From NCBI GenBank assembly GCA_031260965.1, contig JAISKK010000045.1, forward strand, positions 1 to 33,128: a stretch of 33,128 bases of DNA, written 5' to 3'. Source of the DNA: Desulfovibrio sp. Lineage in GTDB: Bacteria; Desulfobacterota; Desulfovibrionia; Desulfovibrionales; Desulfovibrionaceae. Of the stretch, positions 8,417 to 18,270 are shown piece by piece (the stretch's first letter is position 1; each line of letters begins with the position of its first letter). The notes beneath the pieces were generated by a model, which saw only the letters and a program-made list of their open reading frames with translations, was not told where the DNA came from and searched no databases. Both the position numbers and the translations under genes were made by a program.

Positions 8417-9880
8417 ATGGCACAGCGGATTTTTTTCGCCACCTCCGAAGTGTATCCCTTTTCCAAGAGCGGCGGCCTTGGGGATGTAATGGGCGCTTTG
8501 CCCGCGGCCATGCAGAACAATGGGCAGCAGACGGCTGTTATTTCACCCCTTTACGGACGCATCAGTACCGGCAACTTCCGTATCCGCCCGACTGTTTCCG
8601 ATCTGCCCGTGGGTTACCCCTGGGCTCCGATCACGGCGAACGTTTACGAAACCGTACATCACGGCGTACCCCACTTCTTCATCGATCGCGGTGAATACTT
8701 TGACCGCCGCCATTATTACAATGATCCGGTACACGGGGATTACTTCGACAATGCGGAGCGTTTCATCTTTTTCTGCCGTGCGGCTCTGGCCCTGTTGGAA
8801 CATCTGGGGGTCCCCCCCTATATGGTCCACGCCCATGACTGGCAAACGGCCCTTCTGCCCGTTTACATACATTTTCTGCGCCGCAGCAACCCCTTCTGGG
8901 CCAACACCGGAACCATGTTTACCATCCATAACCTGGCCTTCCAGGGCCGCTTTTCCTCCCGTCTTTTCGCAGCCTGCGGTCTGCCCCAGGAAGCGTGGAA
9001 CTTCAACGGAGTTGAATTTTTCGGCGACTTCAATCTCCTCAAAAGCGGCATAGCCTATGCGGACGCAGTGACCACCGTAAGTCCAAGTTATGCCCGGGAA
9101 ATTCTGACAGAAAAATTCGGCTGCGGCCTGGACGGCATTTTACGTCAGCGCGAGCTTAACCTGCACGGTATTCTGAACGGCGCGGACTACGCCATATGGA
9201 ACCCGGAAGCGGACCCCTATCTGCCCTGCCAATACTCGGAACAGGACATGAGCGGAAAACAGGGCTGCAAAGACAATCTGATCTCCGAACTGGGCCTTGA
9301 CCCGGAACTCAAGGATCGCCCCCTTCTCGGTTTCATCGGCCGCATGCGCGGGCAAAAAGGCATAGACATCCTGAACGCCATAATTCCGGACCTGGTGCGC
9401 ATGGATGTGGGGATTGTAGTTCTGGGCGAAGGCAACCCGATCCACGAAACCATAATACGCGAACTCATGGAAGCCCACCGGGGCAGAGTCGCGGCCGTAA
9501 TCGGCTACACTGAAGACCTCGCCCACAGGATGCAGGCGGCCTCGGACCTCTTTCTCATGCCCTCGCGCTACGAACCCTGCGGTCTGACCCAGATGTACGC
9601 CCTGCGCTACGGAACCCTGCCCATAGCCACGGCTGTCGGCGGCTTGCGCGACACCATCATCCCCTGGCCGGGAGACAATTCCACCGGCTTTATTTTCACC
9701 GAACCCGACCCCCTTGACTTTCTCAAGACCATCGGCCAGGCCGTTCAGTTCTGGACCCGCAATCCGGTCGGCCGCCGGGAGATGATCCGGCGCGCCATGC
9801 GCCAATCCTTTACCTGGGACAAATCCTGCCGTGAATACATCGACCTTTACCGAAAGATCCGTCTGAGACTGGACCAATAA
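8417..9880 (+). CDS. glgA: Glycogen synthase (ADP-glucose, GT5)
   Basis: 487 residues. The ATG at 8417 is preferred over 8390 because GGAG lies 8 nt before it and the protein then starts at the conserved first strand. GlgA transfers glucose from ADP-glucose to the non-reducing end of alpha-1,4-glucan in the cytoplasm. Seen directly: K17-S-G-G-L-G-D-V, the ADP-glucose-binding loop; the [11 protein letters not shown] segment opening the C-terminal Rossmann domain; and the E-P-C-G-L-T-Q acceptor/nucleotide motif with the following G-G-L. The stop overlaps the glgB start by one base, so the two are translationally coupled. No glgC (ADP-glucose pyrophosphorylase) or phosphorylase gene is nearby. 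Confidence 0.95.
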   Translation: MAQRIFFATSEVYPFSKSGGLGDVMGALPAAMQNNGQQTAVISPLYGRISTGNFRIRPTVSDLPVGYPWAPITANVYETVHHGVPHFFIDRGEYFDRRHYYNDPVHGDYFDNAERFIFFCRAALALLEHLGVPPYMVHAHDWQTALLPVYIHFLRRSNPFWANTGTMFTIHNLAFQGRFSSRLFAACGLPQEAWNFNGVEFFGDFNLLKSGIAYADAVTTVSPSYAREILTEKFGCGLDGILRQRELNLHGILNGADYAIWNPEADPYLPCQYSEQDMSGKQGCKDNLISELGLDPELKDRPLLGFIGRMRGQKGIDILNAIIPDLVRMDVGIVVLGEGNPIHETIIRELMEAHRGRVAAVIGYTEDLAHRMQAASDLFLMPSRYEPCGLTQMYALRYGTLPIATAVGGLRDTIIPWPGDNSTGFIFTEPDPLDFLKTIGQAVQFWTRNPVGRREMIRRAMRQSFTWDKSCREYIDLYRKIRLRLDQ

Positions 9881-11799
9881 TGCACAAAAAAAGCCGCCCC
9901 CTCTATATCGAGCCCTTCGATCTCTATCTTTTCGGCAAAGGACGCCATCTGGATCTTTACCGTATTCTCGGCGCTCACCCGCACCGGGAAGGCAATATCG
10001 AAGGCTACCGTTTCGCCGTCTGGGCGCCGAACGCGAAACAGGTCTGTCTTACGGGCGAATTCAATTACTGGACCTGGGACGAGATCAATCTCTTCCCGGT
10101 GGGCAGTTCCGGCATCTGGGCGGCCTTCGTCCCCGGCATGGACAGGGGCAAACTCTACAAGCTCGGCATAAAGGGGCGCGGCGGAGAAATCGTATATAAA
10201 TCCGACCCCTTCGCCTTCGCCTGCGAATACCGTCCGGGCACGGCTTCCATCACCACCGAGATCGGAAAATACGCATGGGAAGATCAGGCCTGGATGGAGG
10301 CGCGGGGAGTTAAAGGCCCGCATCTGGATCAGCCCATATCCATTTATGAGGTACACGCCGGTTCCTGGCGCAGACACTCCGATCCCGTTCATCCTTTCTA
10401 TTCGTACACAGAGCTGGCGCAAAGCCTGATTCCCTACGTTCGGGACCTGGGTTTCACACATATTGAATTCATGCCTCTGGCCGAGCATCCCCTGGATCAG
10501 TCCTGGGGATATCAGACGGGCATGTACTTCGCCCCTTCCGCCCGTTTTGGCTCCCCGGACGAGTTGCGCGGAATGATCGACATCTGCCATCAGTCCGGCA
10601 TAGGCGTTATCCTGGACTGGGTTCCGGCGCATTTTCCCAAAGATTTCTGGGGACTGGCGCGTTTTGACGGAACAGCCCTCTACGAGCATGAAGACCCCCG
10701 GCTGGGGACGCATCCGGACTGGGGAACGCTGATCTTCAACTATGGCCGGCATGAAGTAAAAAATTTCCTGATCAGCAATGCCCTGTACTGGCTGAAAGAA
10801 TTTCACTTTGACGGCCTGCGCATGGACGCCGTGGCCTCCATGCTCTATCTGGATTACTCGCGCAAGGCCGGCGAATGGCGGCCCAACCGTTACGGAGGAC
10901 GGGAAAACCTCGAAGCGGTTGAATTTTTACGCGAGGTCAATACCATCGTGCACAGCGAAGCCCCGGGCGCGATTACCCTGGCGGAAGAATCCACCTCCTG
11001 GTCCGGAGTTTCCAAGCCCGTCTATGCCGGGGGTCTCGGTTTCACCTACAAATGGGACATGGGCTGGATGCACGACACCCTCGCCTATATCAGCCAGGAA
11101 CCGATATTCCGCAAATACCACCACAATGTTCTGACCTTCTCCTTTCTCTATGTCTTCTCCGAAAATTTTCTCCTGCCCCTGTCCCATGACGAGGTCGTGC
11201 ACGGCAAAGGGGCGCTGTTATCCAAAATGCCCGGCGACATGTGGCAGCAACAGGCGAATTTGCGCGCCCTCTACGCTTACATGTGGGCCCATCCCGGCAA
11301 AAAGCTGCTCTTCATGGGCGGAGAATTCGGGCAATGGAACGAATGGAGCGACAACAAGGAACTGGACTGGCAATTACTAAACTTCCCGGCCCACGACGGC
11401 ATACGTCTTCTGGTGCGGGACCTGAATGCAATTTTACGGCGCGAACCGGCCATGTACAAATATGATCACAGTTGGGAGGGCTTTTCCTGGCTGGATTGTT
11501 CGGACTACAACGCCTCCGTGTACAGCTTTATCCGCCGCGCCGATTCCTGCCCGCCCCTGATCTGGATCTTCAATTTCACCCCTGTGGCGCGCGGGGACTA
11601 TGCCATACCCTGTCCGGACGGCGGTCTCTGGAAAGAAATTCTGAACACGGACAGCGCCTATTACGGAGGCGGCAATGTCGGCAACCCCGGTCTCTTGCAG
11701 GCCGCTTATCCCGACTGGGGCGGCGCCCCCTGCCTGCGTCTTACCCTGCCGCCGCTCGCGGCCATTGCCCTGATGCCGGCGGACCGGGAAAAAGATTGA
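9880..11799 (+). CDS. glgB: 1,4-alpha-glucan branching enzyme (GH13, CBM48)
   Basis: 639 residues. It cuts alpha-1,4 chains and rejoins them as alpha-1,6 branches. An N-terminal CBM48 (about residues 20-120, W-A-P-N-A) precedes the GH13 barrel. The catalytic triad can be placed: nucleophile D316 in R-M-D-A-V, acid/base E369 in L-A-E-E-S-T, and D437 in L-S-H-D-E-V. Their spacings (53 and 68) match the family. It lacks the extra N-terminal module of enterobacterial enzymes. The start codon overlaps the glgA stop (TAATG). Confidence 0.95.
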   Translation: MHKKSRPLYIEPFDLYLFGKGRHLDLYRILGAHPHREGNIEGYRFAVWAPNAKQVCLTGEFNYWTWDEINLFPVGSSGIWAAFVPGMDRGKLYKLGIKGRGGEIVYKSDPFAFACEYRPGTASITTEIGKYAWEDQAWMEARGVKGPHLDQPISIYEVHAGSWRRHSDPVHPFYSYTELAQSLIPYVRDLGFTHIEFMPLAEHPLDQSWGYQTGMYFAPSARFGSPDELRGMIDICHQSGIGVILDWVPAHFPKDFWGLARFDGTALYEHEDPRLGTHPDWGTLIFNYGRHEVKNFLISNALYWLKEFHFDGLRMDAVASMLYLDYSRKAGEWRPNRYGGRENLEAVEFLREVNTIVHSEAPGAITLAEESTSWSGVSKPVYAGGLGFTYKWDMGWMHDTLAYISQEPIFRKYHHNVLTFSFLYVFSENFLLPLSHDEVVHGKGALLSKMPGDMWQQQANLRALYAYMWAHPGKKLLFMGGEFGQWNEWSDNKELDWQLLNFPAHDGIRLLVRDLNAILRREPAMYKYDHSWEGFSWLDCSDYNASVYSFIRRADSCPPLIWIFNFTPVARGDYAIPCPDGGLWKEILNTDSAYYGGGNVGNPGLLQAAYPDWGGAPCLRLTLPPLAAIALMPADREKD

Positions 11800-11823
11800 T
11801 AAAACAACGGACAAGACTTAAAT
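11796..11823 (+). promoter_or_regulatory. Possible promoter for panB-panC
   Basis: TTGATA (5 of 6) and TTAAAT (4 of 6) are separated by 16 nt, overlapping the end of glgB. The implied leader before panB would be only about 10 nt. The match is weak and readthrough from glgAB is equally possible. Confidence 0.25.
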
Positions 11824-11839
11824 ACCCATTGGGCACATT

Positions 11840-12667
11840 ATGAAAAATACAGTTATGACTTTCAGACAGGCCAAGGAAAAAAATGAAAAACTGGCCGTGC
11901 TTACGGCTTATGATTATTCCACGGCCAAAATTATGGACGAGGCGGGAATAAACTGTATCCTCGTCGGGGATTCCCTGGGCAATGTCTGCCTCGGCTACAA
12001 GGACACCCTGCCCGTGACCATGGAGGACATGCTGCATCACACCAAGGCCGTGGCGCGCGCCATAAACAACGCTCTGCTGGTCACGGACATGCCCTTCATG
12101 TCTTTCCAGCCTTCGGTATATGACGCCGTGACCAACGCCGGCCGTCTGGTCAAGGAAGGCGGCGCCGCGGCGATAAAGCTGGAGGGCGGCCGGGAAGTCT
12201 GTCCGCATATCGAGGCTATAACTCAGGCCTCCATCCCGGTTATGGCCCATATCGGGCTCACTCCCCAGTCCGTGCGCAGTTTCGGCGGCTTCAAGGTGCA
12301 GGGCAAGGACGAAGCGGGGGCGCGTAAAATTCTCGACGCCGCCAAAGCCGTCGAGCAGGCCGGGGCCTTTTCCGTGGTTCTGGAATGCGTGCCCGCGAAA
12401 CTTGCCGCCCTGATCACGCGATCCGTCTCCATACCCACCATCGGCATAGGGGCGGGAAACGCCTGTGACGCGCAGGTTCTGGTCTATCAGGATATGCTCG
12501 GTCTCTTTACGGATTTCACGCCCAAATTCGTCAAACGCTATGCGTCTCTGGGTCCGCAGATGCGTCAGGCCTTCACGGATTATATAAAAGAAGTCAAAGA
12601 GGGCGTATTCCCCGCCCCGGAACACAGTTTTGAGGCGGCGGAAGATTTTATAGACAAACTGTATTGA
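11840..12667 (+). CDS. panB: Ketopantoate hydroxymethyltransferase
   Basis: 275 residues, close to the usual family length. It makes ketopantoate from 2-oxoisovalerate and methylene-tetrahydrofolate, the first committed step of pantothenate and CoA synthesis. Visible motifs: T22-A-Y-D25, the metal-binding V-G-D44-S45-L-G, T-D-M-P-F, A-I-K-L-E-G-G, and the H-I-G-L-T-P-Q segment. G-I-G-A-G-N toward the C-terminus is also conserved. The ribosome site is weak (GGG 6 nt before ATG); an in-frame ATG at 11855 has none. panC follows 18 nt downstream. Confidence 0.95.
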   Translation: MKNTVMTFRQAKEKNEKLAVLTAYDYSTAKIMDEAGINCILVGDSLGNVCLGYKDTLPVTMEDMLHHTKAVARAINNALLVTDMPFMSFQPSVYDAVTNAGRLVKEGGAAAIKLEGGREVCPHIEAITQASIPVMAHIGLTPQSVRSFGGFKVQGKDEAGARKILDAAKAVEQAGAFSVVLECVPAKLAALITRSVSIPTIGIGAGNACDAQVLVYQDMLGLFTDFTPKFVKRYASLGPQMRQAFTDYIKEVKEGVFPAPEHSFEAAEDFIDKLY

Positions 12668-12685
12668 CAGGGACGGCTGCCGAAA

Positions 12686-13537
12686 ATGACGCCGGACACA
12701 GCAACAGACGCGGAGCAGACCTCCCGGATCGCCGCCGCCTGGAAAAAACAGGGACTAAGCATCGCTCTGGTCCCGACCATGGGCTATCTGCACGAAGGTC
12801 ACATCAGCCTCATACGCCGCGCGCGCCGGGAAAACGACCGCCTGATCGCGAGTATTTTCGTGAACCCCAGGCAATTTTCCCCTTCCGAGGATCTGGCCGC
12901 CTATCCCAGAAACCTTGAAAGAGATCTGGAAATCTGCCGGAACGAAGGCGTGGACCTGGTTTTCACACCCGGCCCGGAGCAGATGTATCCGCAGGGCTTC
13001 CAGACCAACGTGTCCGTGGAAAACCTGTCCGGCGGCCTCTGCGGCGCTTCCCGGCCCGGACACTTCACGGGCGTCTGCACGGTGGTCTGCAAACTGTTCA
13101 ACATAACGGGCGCGGACCGGGCCTATTTCGGGCAGAAGGACGCGCAGCAGCTTGCCGTTATAAAACGCATGGTCCGGGATTTGAACATGGGGGTTGAGAT
13201 CATCGGCTGCCCCATAGTACGCGAAGCGGACGGACTGGCTAAAAGTTCGCGTAACTCCTACCTGAACACGCAAGAACGCGAGGCGGCCCTTTGTCTTAGC
13301 CGGGCTCTGGCCAAAGCCGGGGACGAGATAGCCGCCGGAGTGACCGAGGCGGCCGCTGTCAGCGCGGCCATGCGTGCGGTGCTGGACGCGCAGATCCTGG
13401 CGCGTACCGATTATATTGTCGTAGTTGACCCGGACAGCTTGGAACCAGTTCCGGTCATCGGGGCGAAAGCCCTGATCGCCCTGGCCGTTTTCATAGGATC
13501 GACAAGATTGATCGACAATATGCTCATCGAACGCTGA
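12686..13537 (+). CDS. panC: Pantothenate synthetase
   Basis: 283 residues. It condenses pantoate and beta-alanine at the cost of ATP. The adenylation HIGH-type motif is at P30-T-M-G-Y-L-H36-E-G-H39 and the K-S-S-R-N loop is the KMSKS counterpart. F-V-N-P-x-Q-F and F-G-x-K-D-x-Q-Q are also present. The gene pairs with panB; aspartate decarboxylase panD, which supplies beta-alanine, is not in the window. It ends 25 nt from a convergent gene with no obvious terminator between them. Confidence 0.95.
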   Translation: MTPDTATDAEQTSRIAAAWKKQGLSIALVPTMGYLHEGHISLIRRARRENDRLIASIFVNPRQFSPSEDLAAYPRNLERDLEICRNEGVDLVFTPGPEQMYPQGFQTNVSVENLSGGLCGASRPGHFTGVCTVVCKLFNITGADRAYFGQKDAQQLAVIKRMVRDLNMGVEIIGCPIVREADGLAKSSRNSYLNTQEREAALCLSRALAKAGDEIAAGVTEAAAVSAAMRAVLDAQILARTDYIVVVDPDSLEPVPVIGAKALIALAVFIGSTRLIDNMLIER

Positions 13538-13562
13538 TGCGTAAAAAATTTTCATACAAATC

Positions 13563-15041
13563 CTATAAAAAATACCAGACGATGACCCCGAGCAGGACCA
13601 GAGCGGGAGGGAGAGAAACACCCAGAGAGAGAGGCCAGGAAAGACGCAGGGCGTTGCGGCAGCCGCTGATCAGGGAAACGATAAACCAGACGGCGGCCAG
13701 CGGAGGACCTACAAAGGGAACAATACAGAGGATAAAAGAGGCCGGCGCGTAGCTGACCACTTTGTAAACAAGACCAAAATCCGCCCGCTCCGGCGCAAAG
13801 GCAAGCAGAACAAGACGGATGCAGCCGACCACAAAAAGTTGCATCAGCCCCAGGGCGATGGGGGCCAGCAAAAGCAGCACGGGCAAAGCCACCCGTCCCG
13901 AAGGCAGGGGCAGAAGACCTGGCAAAAAGGCTTCCGCGGCCAGACTCCAGGCCAGCGAACCCAAAATACACACATAACCCATCAAAATAAAAAAGAGATA
14001 ACCGGGCGCAAGCGAGCCCTTGTTGCTGAAAGACGCAAAAAAAGACGAGCCCTTAAACATCACCCCGCGCAGGGTCGCCGCAAAACCGCCAACCCAGCCG
14101 CAGACAGCCGGGTTCTCCCAGGGAATGCCCTCCCCCTCTTCCGCATCAACGCCCGGCTCAAGCGACAGAAAATCTTCTTCTCCCTCTTCCTCGGAAAATT
14201 CCTTGAGCCGACCCAAATCCCGCACCGGAACGGACTGACGAACGTCTTTGAGCATATCCATGTCCTGCTCAACCCGCTCCTCCGGGGGCGGACCATCCCC
14301 GGAATAAATAAAGAACCGCTTATTTTGTACGGGGTCCGGTCCGGCCTGAGGCAACCCTGACGAAACTGCCCGGGCTTCCATTTCCGTCCCGACTTGCGGC
14401 AGTCCTTCCGGACCGGCCTGAGCTTCTCCTCCCGCACCAGCTTGCGGCAAATCTTCCAGGCTGGCTCTCACCTCGGCAAGGGTTTCTGACAGCAAAAGTC
14501 GTGCGGCTTGCCCGGCATGAGGCCGCAAAGCCTCTTTTCCCCGGCTTGCAGGCTTCGTTTCATCCCTGCCCGAAGTCTTAATTTCTTCGCCTGGTCCTGT
14601 GTCTTCCCCGCGCTTGTTCAGGGCCAGATTTTCAACCGCCTCCCAGAGGTCGGCGCTTTTTCCCTGCGAAGTGGAATCATCCGCGGGCCGACCTTGCGCG
14701 GAAAAGGCAGAGGAACTTTGCGCAGGGATAGTCCGGGATGAATCCTGAGCGGAACTTGACAGCGGCACTTTGGGAATGGAAACGACTCCCGCGCCCAAAG
14801 AAAGACGCGAGTCCGGGAACGGACCGCGACCGGGTCCGGCCTGGCCCCTTTTTTCCCGTTCCGCATCCCGGCTCTCAAGCGTCAGCGCCGGGACCGAATT
14901 ATCCGGTTCCCGGCGCGCGCGCATGGAACGAAAACGAAAACGCAAACCGCATTTGGGGCAACGCGCGACCTCGGCAGTCGGCGGGATTTTACTCTCGCTT
15001 ATGCTGCGGGTATGCTCACACTGCGGGCAACGGATCACCAT
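13563..15041 (-). CDS. Zinc-ribbon protein with low-complexity linker and C-terminal membrane domain (Yip1-like)
   Basis: 492 residues. The N-terminus carries a C-P-x-C ... C-P-K-C zinc ribbon of the MJ0042/zf-ribbon type seen at the start of many deltaproteobacterial proteins. Residues of about 40-340 form a long charged, Pro/Gly/Ala-rich linker with three imperfect repeats of the kind L-P-Q-[AV]-G. The C-terminal 150 residues contain four or five hydrophobic segments with Gly/Pro-rich turns (such as V-P-F-V-G-P-P-L-A), resembling the Yip1 domain. The cytoplasmic ribbon would be tethered to the membrane by the linker. It begins 27 nt after dnaK on the same strand and is probably co-transcribed. 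Function unknown. Confidence 0.75.
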   Translation of the reverse strand: MVIRCPQCEHTRSISESKIPPTAEVARCPKCGLRFRFRSMRARREPDNSVPALTLESRDAEREKRGQAGPGRGPFPDSRLSLGAGVVSIPKVPLSSSAQDSSRTIPAQSSSAFSAQGRPADDSTSQGKSADLWEAVENLALNKRGEDTGPGEEIKTSGRDETKPASRGKEALRPHAGQAARLLLSETLAEVRASLEDLPQAGAGGEAQAGPEGLPQVGTEMEARAVSSGLPQAGPDPVQNKRFFIYSGDGPPPEERVEQDMDMLKDVRQSVPVRDLGRLKEFSEEEGEEDFLSLEPGVDAEEGEGIPWENPAVCGWVGGFAATLRGVMFKGSSFFASFSNKGSLAPGYLFFILMGYVCILGSLAWSLAAEAFLPGLLPLPSGRVALPVLLLLAPIALGLMQLFVVGCIRLVLLAFAPERADFGLVYKVVSYAPASFILCIVPFVGPPLAAVWFIVSLISGCRNALRLSWPLSLGVSLPPALVLLGVIVWYFL

Positions 15042-15065
15042 GATCTGAAATCCGCCCTCGTGGTA

Positions 15066-15088
15066 ATTTTACTTTACTTCAGTAAAAT
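15066..15088 (-). repeat. Perfect inverted repeat overlapping the dnaK stop codon
   Basis: ATTTTACT (15066-15073) and AGTAAAAT (15081-15088) form an 8-bp stem with a 7-nt loop, spanning the last codons and the stop of dnaK. The stem is A/T-rich and has no following U-tract, so it is a poor terminator. It could attenuate or process the dnaK message ahead of the downstream gene. Confidence 0.35.
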
Positions 15089-16979
15089 CAGCGTCAACAA
15101 CATCCTCATCCGACTTACGCGGCCCGGCGTCAGCGCCTGGGTCCCCGGCTCCGCCGGCGGGACCAGCACCCTCTTCCGCCTTTTTGGCGTACAACTGCTC
15201 GGCCAGCTTGTGCGAAACGCTGGAAAGGGTGTCCATGGCGCTTTTTATAGCCTCGACGGAATCCCCTTCCATGGCCTTTTTCAGGGCCGCCGTTGCCGCC
15301 TCGATGTCGGATTTCACCGCCGCTTCAACCTTGTCGCCAAGGTCATGCAAAGATTTTTCCGTGGCGTAGATCAAGGTATCGGCATGGTTACGCACTTCAA
15401 TGAGATCCAGCTTCTTTTTATCATCATCGGCGTGAGCTTCGGCCTCTTTGATCAGCCTCTGTATTTCACTCTCGGACAGGCCGGAGGACGCGGTGATGCG
15501 GATCGTCTGCTCCTTGCCCGTGCCCATGTCCTTGGCTGATACATTCACTATACCGTTGGCGTCAATGTCAAAAGACACCTCGATCTGGGGCAGGCCACGC
15601 GGAGCGGGCGGGATGCCGGTAAGCTCGAAACGCCCGAGGGTCATGTTGTCCGGGGCCATATTTCTCTCACCCTGGAGCACATGGATGGACACCGAAGGCT
15701 GATTGTCGGCCGCCGTGGTGAAAATCTGGCTTTTCCGGGTCGGGATGGTGGTATTACGGTCGATAAGTCTGGTCATCACTCCGCCCAAAGTTTCTATGCC
15801 CAGGGACAGGGGGGTGACGTCCAGAAGCAGGACATCTTTCACGTCCCCGGCCAGGATGCCGCCCTGAATGGCCGCGCCCATGGCCACAACTTCGTCCGGA
15901 TTGACGGAGCGGTTCGGCTCCTTGCCGAAAAATTCCTGCACGCTCTTCTGCACCAGCGGCATTCTGGTCATGCCGCCAACCAGCACCACCTCGTTGATCT
16001 CTTTCGCGGAAATTCCGGCATCGGCCAAAGCCTTCTTACAGGGGTCCACCGTGCGCTGCACGAGGTCCTGGACCAAGGATTCAAGCTTGGCGCGGGAAAT
16101 CTTCATGAGCAGATGCTTCGGTCCTGTCTGATCCGCAGTGATAAAGGGCAGGTTGACCTCCGTCTCCATGCTGGTGGAAAGGTCCTTCTTGGCCTTTTCC
16201 GCAGACTCTTTAAGGCGCTGCAAGGCCAGACGGTCTTTGGAGAGGTCAACGCCGCTTTCTTTTTTGAATTCGTCCACCAGCCAGTTGATAATACGCTGGT
16301 CGAAATCCTCGCCGCCCAGGAAGGTGTCGCCGTTAGTGGCGCGCACTTCAACCACGCCATCGCCGACTTCGAGAATAGATATGTCGAAGGTGCCGCCGCC
16401 CAAGTCGAAAACGGCGATTTTCTCGTTGGTCTTTCGATCCGAGCCATAGGCCAGGGAGGCGGCTGTGGGCTCGTTGATGATGCGCTTCACATCCAGCCCG
16501 GCGATGCGCCCGGCGTCTTTGGTCGCCTGACGCTGGGAATCGTTAAAATAGGCCGGAACGGTGATTACGGCTTCGGTGACCGTTTCGCCAAGGTAGGCTT
16601 CGGCATCGGCCTTGAGTTTGCCCAGGATCATGGCGGAAACTTCCGCCGCGGTGTAGGTGCGTCCCTCAATCTCGACAGCCGCGTCGCCGTTTTTGTCAGC
16701 GACTATGCGGTAGGGGCTGTGTTTCTTCCATTCCTTGATTTCCGGCGCTTCGGACTTGCGGCCCATAAGACGTTTGATGCCGAAGACCGTGCGTTCCGGA
16801 TTGGTCACGGCCTGACGTTTGGCTATGTCGCCGACCAGACGATCCTTGTCCGTAAAACCGACAATGGACGGAGTGGTGCGCCCGCCCTCCGGGTTGGTGA
16901 TACACTTGGCGTCCTTGCCTTCCATGACAAAGACGCAGGAATTGGTTGTGCCCAGATCTATCCCGATTATTTTGCCCAT
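15069..16979 (-). CDS. dnaK: Chaperone DnaK (Hsp70)
   Basis: 636 residues, full length. It is an ATP-dependent cytosolic chaperone working with DnaJ and GrpE. The N-terminal I-D-L-G-T-T-N-S phosphate loop, F-D-L-G-G-G-T-F-D and V-G-G-M-T-R-M-P define the actin-like ATPase. The linker [12 protein letters not shown] leads to the substrate-binding beta-sandwich and helical lid. The C-terminal tail [13 protein letters not shown] matches the usual bacterial ending. A strong GGAGGAGG ribosome site precedes the ATG. hrcA, grpE and dnaJ, often neighbours, are absent here. Confidence 0.98.
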   Translation of the reverse strand: MGKIIGIDLGTTNSCVFVMEGKDAKCITNPEGGRTTPSIVGFTDKDRLVGDIAKRQAVTNPERTVFGIKRLMGRKSEAPEIKEWKKHSPYRIVADKNGDAAVEIEGRTYTAAEVSAMILGKLKADAEAYLGETVTEAVITVPAYFNDSQRQATKDAGRIAGLDVKRIINEPTAASLAYGSDRKTNEKIAVFDLGGGTFDISILEVGDGVVEVRATNGDTFLGGEDFDQRIINWLVDEFKKESGVDLSKDRLALQRLKESAEKAKKDLSTSMETEVNLPFITADQTGPKHLLMKISRAKLESLVQDLVQRTVDPCKKALADAGISAKEINEVVLVGGMTRMPLVQKSVQEFFGKEPNRSVNPDEVVAMGAAIQGGILAGDVKDVLLLDVTPLSLGIETLGGVMTRLIDRNTTIPTRKSQIFTTAADNQPSVSIHVLQGERNMAPDNMTLGRFELTGIPPAPRGLPQIEVSFDIDANGIVNVSAKDMGTGKEQTIRITASSGLSESEIQRLIKEAEAHADDDKKKLDLIEVRNHADTLIYATEKSLHDLGDKVEAAVKSDIEAATAALKKAMEGDSVEAIKSAMDTLSSVSHKLAEQLYAKKAEEGAGPAGGAGDPGADAGPRKSDEDVVDADFTEVK

Positions 16980-17169
16980 ATATTAGTTCCTCCTCCAGAG
17001 TATATCGTGCTGTTCCGGTTAAAGGTAACAACGATTTCACAAACGTCCAGAGGAAAGGGTCAGAAAAAACAAAATAATCTCCCCTACTCTGCTGGACAAA
17101 AAGGGAGGGATATACTAGCTTTTAACGACATTATCCGCTCCCGCACACTTTATTCGGAGGTGCCAACCC
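16980..17169. other. Divergent promoter region between dnaK and dctP
   Basis: I see no CIRCE repeat (TTAGCACTC-N9-GAGTGCTAA) and no clear sigma32 promoter. TATACT hexamers occur on both strands (one before dnaK near 16999-17004, one at 17111-17116 facing dctP), but neither has a good -35 box. GTCCAG (17045-17050) and CTGGAC (17091-17096) are inverted copies 40 nt apart. A GGAGG ribosome site 9 nt before dctP is clear. Confidence 0.3.
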
Positions 17170-18156
17170 ATGAAACGTTTCTGTATAATTCTTCTCTCCC
17201 TTGCCATCCTGTCCTTCGGCCTCCTGACGGCGGCCCAGGCGGCCATTACCATCCAGATTGCCGGCATGAAACCGGAAGGCGAGCCGGAAACCTTGGGCAT
17301 GTATAAGTTCGGCGAGATCCTCACCAAACTTTCAAACGGCAAATACGAGGTCAAAATCTTTCCGAACAGCCAGTTGGGCAAGGAAAACGCCTATATCGCC
17401 AACACCCGGCGCGGCACAATCCAGATGTGCGCCACCGGAACCCAGACCTCAGCCCTTTTCCCGGCCATGGCCATGCTGGAAACCCCGATGCTTTATGACA
17501 GTCTGGAGCACGCCCGGCGCGCCATGAACGGCAAAACCTTCGAGTATATCAACAGGGGTTTCCCGGAAAAATCCGGCCTGCGCACCTTGAACGCCTTCCC
17601 GCTCGGCTTCAGGCATTTCTACTCCAAAAAGCCGCTGACAAGCATGAACGACCTGAAGGGACTGAAAATGCGCGTCCCGAACATCCCCCTCTATGTGAAT
17701 TTCGCCAGGGAATGCGGCATCAGCGGTCAGCCCATGCCCTTCGCGGAAGTGCCCGCCGCCCTGGATCAGGGCGTCATAGACGGCGGCGACAGCCCCTTCG
17801 CCGACATCGTAGCCCTCAAAATGTACGAGATTACGCCGAACATCACCACCAGCGGCCATATTCTCATCATCCATTCCCTGTATATCAACGAGAAGTTCTA
17901 CAGCGAACTCCCGGCGCAGGACAAAGCCTGGTTTAATCAGGCGGCCAAGGAATCCGCCGACTATGTATGGGACCTTCTGGCCGGACTCGAAAAAGAAGCC
18001 ATCAAGACCATCACCGAAGGCGGCGGCAAGATTTCCGAACCGTCCCCGGAATTCAAGGCGGCTATGCTGGAGGCCGGGAAAAGAAGCTGGAAACTCTTTG
18101 ATGAGACGGTTCCCAACGCCAAGGAAATCCTGGACAGCGCCGCCGGATACAAATAG
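17170..18156 (+). CDS. dctP: TRAP transporter periplasmic solute-binding protein (DctP family)
   Basis: 328 residues. A Sec signal peptide (basic start, hydrophobic residues 5-20) ends at A-Q-A just before residue 25. The mature part is a DctP-type binding protein: F-P-N-S-Q-L-G-x-E, the K-G-L-K-M-R-V-P segment whose Arg binds the ligand carboxylate in characterised members, and P-x-x-E-V-P-A-A-L-D-Q-G-V-I-D-G. It delivers its ligand to the DctQM permease encoded next. The presence of the conserved Arg says the ligand is an organic anion; its identity cannot be read from sequence. The gene name is used for the family only. Confidence 0.92.
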   Translation: MKRFCIILLSLAILSFGLLTAAQAAITIQIAGMKPEGEPETLGMYKFGEILTKLSNGKYEVKIFPNSQLGKENAYIANTRRGTIQMCATGTQTSALFPAMAMLETPMLYDSLEHARRAMNGKTFEYINRGFPEKSGLRTLNAFPLGFRHFYSKKPLTSMNDLKGLKMRVPNIPLYVNFARECGISGQPMPFAEVPAALDQGVIDGGDSPFADIVALKMYEITPNITTSGHILIIHSLYINEKFYSELPAQDKAWFNQAAKESADYVWDLLAGLEKEAIKTITEGGGKISEPSPEFKAAMLEAGKRSWKLFDETVPNAKEILDSAAGYK

Positions 18157-18210
18157 GCCCGCAAAGTTCGAAAAAGAATCAAACACTTCGTAAAAGGCGG
18201 AATACGCCGC

Positions 18211-18240
18211 GCGGGAAGGGAAGAATCTTTTCCCTCCCGC
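18211..18240 (+). repeat. Strong hairpin between dctP and dctQ
   Basis: GCGGGAAGGGA (18211-18221) pairs with TCCCTCCCGC (18231-18240), leaving one bulged A. There is no U-tract, so full termination is unlikely. Such hairpins after binding-protein genes commonly protect the upstream message and keep the binding protein in excess over its permease; that role is inferred here. Confidence 0.6.
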
Positions 18241-18270
18241 CGCAATTCCCGCTTCTGTGAGGAGGATGAC

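Noticed and set aside
12755..13621. 288-residue minus-strand frame over panC
   Set aside because: Antisense shadow of a gene with clear pantothenate synthetase motifs.
16980..17169. CIRCE element or sigma32 promoter before dnaK
   Set aside because: No TTAGCACTC-N9-GAGTGCTAA repeat and no convincing CTTGAAA/CCCCAT pair.
15681..17306. 541-residue plus-strand frame antisense to dnaK
   Set aside because: Long antisense frames are a known artefact of dnaK codon usage; the minus strand encodes a full-length DnaK with all motifs.
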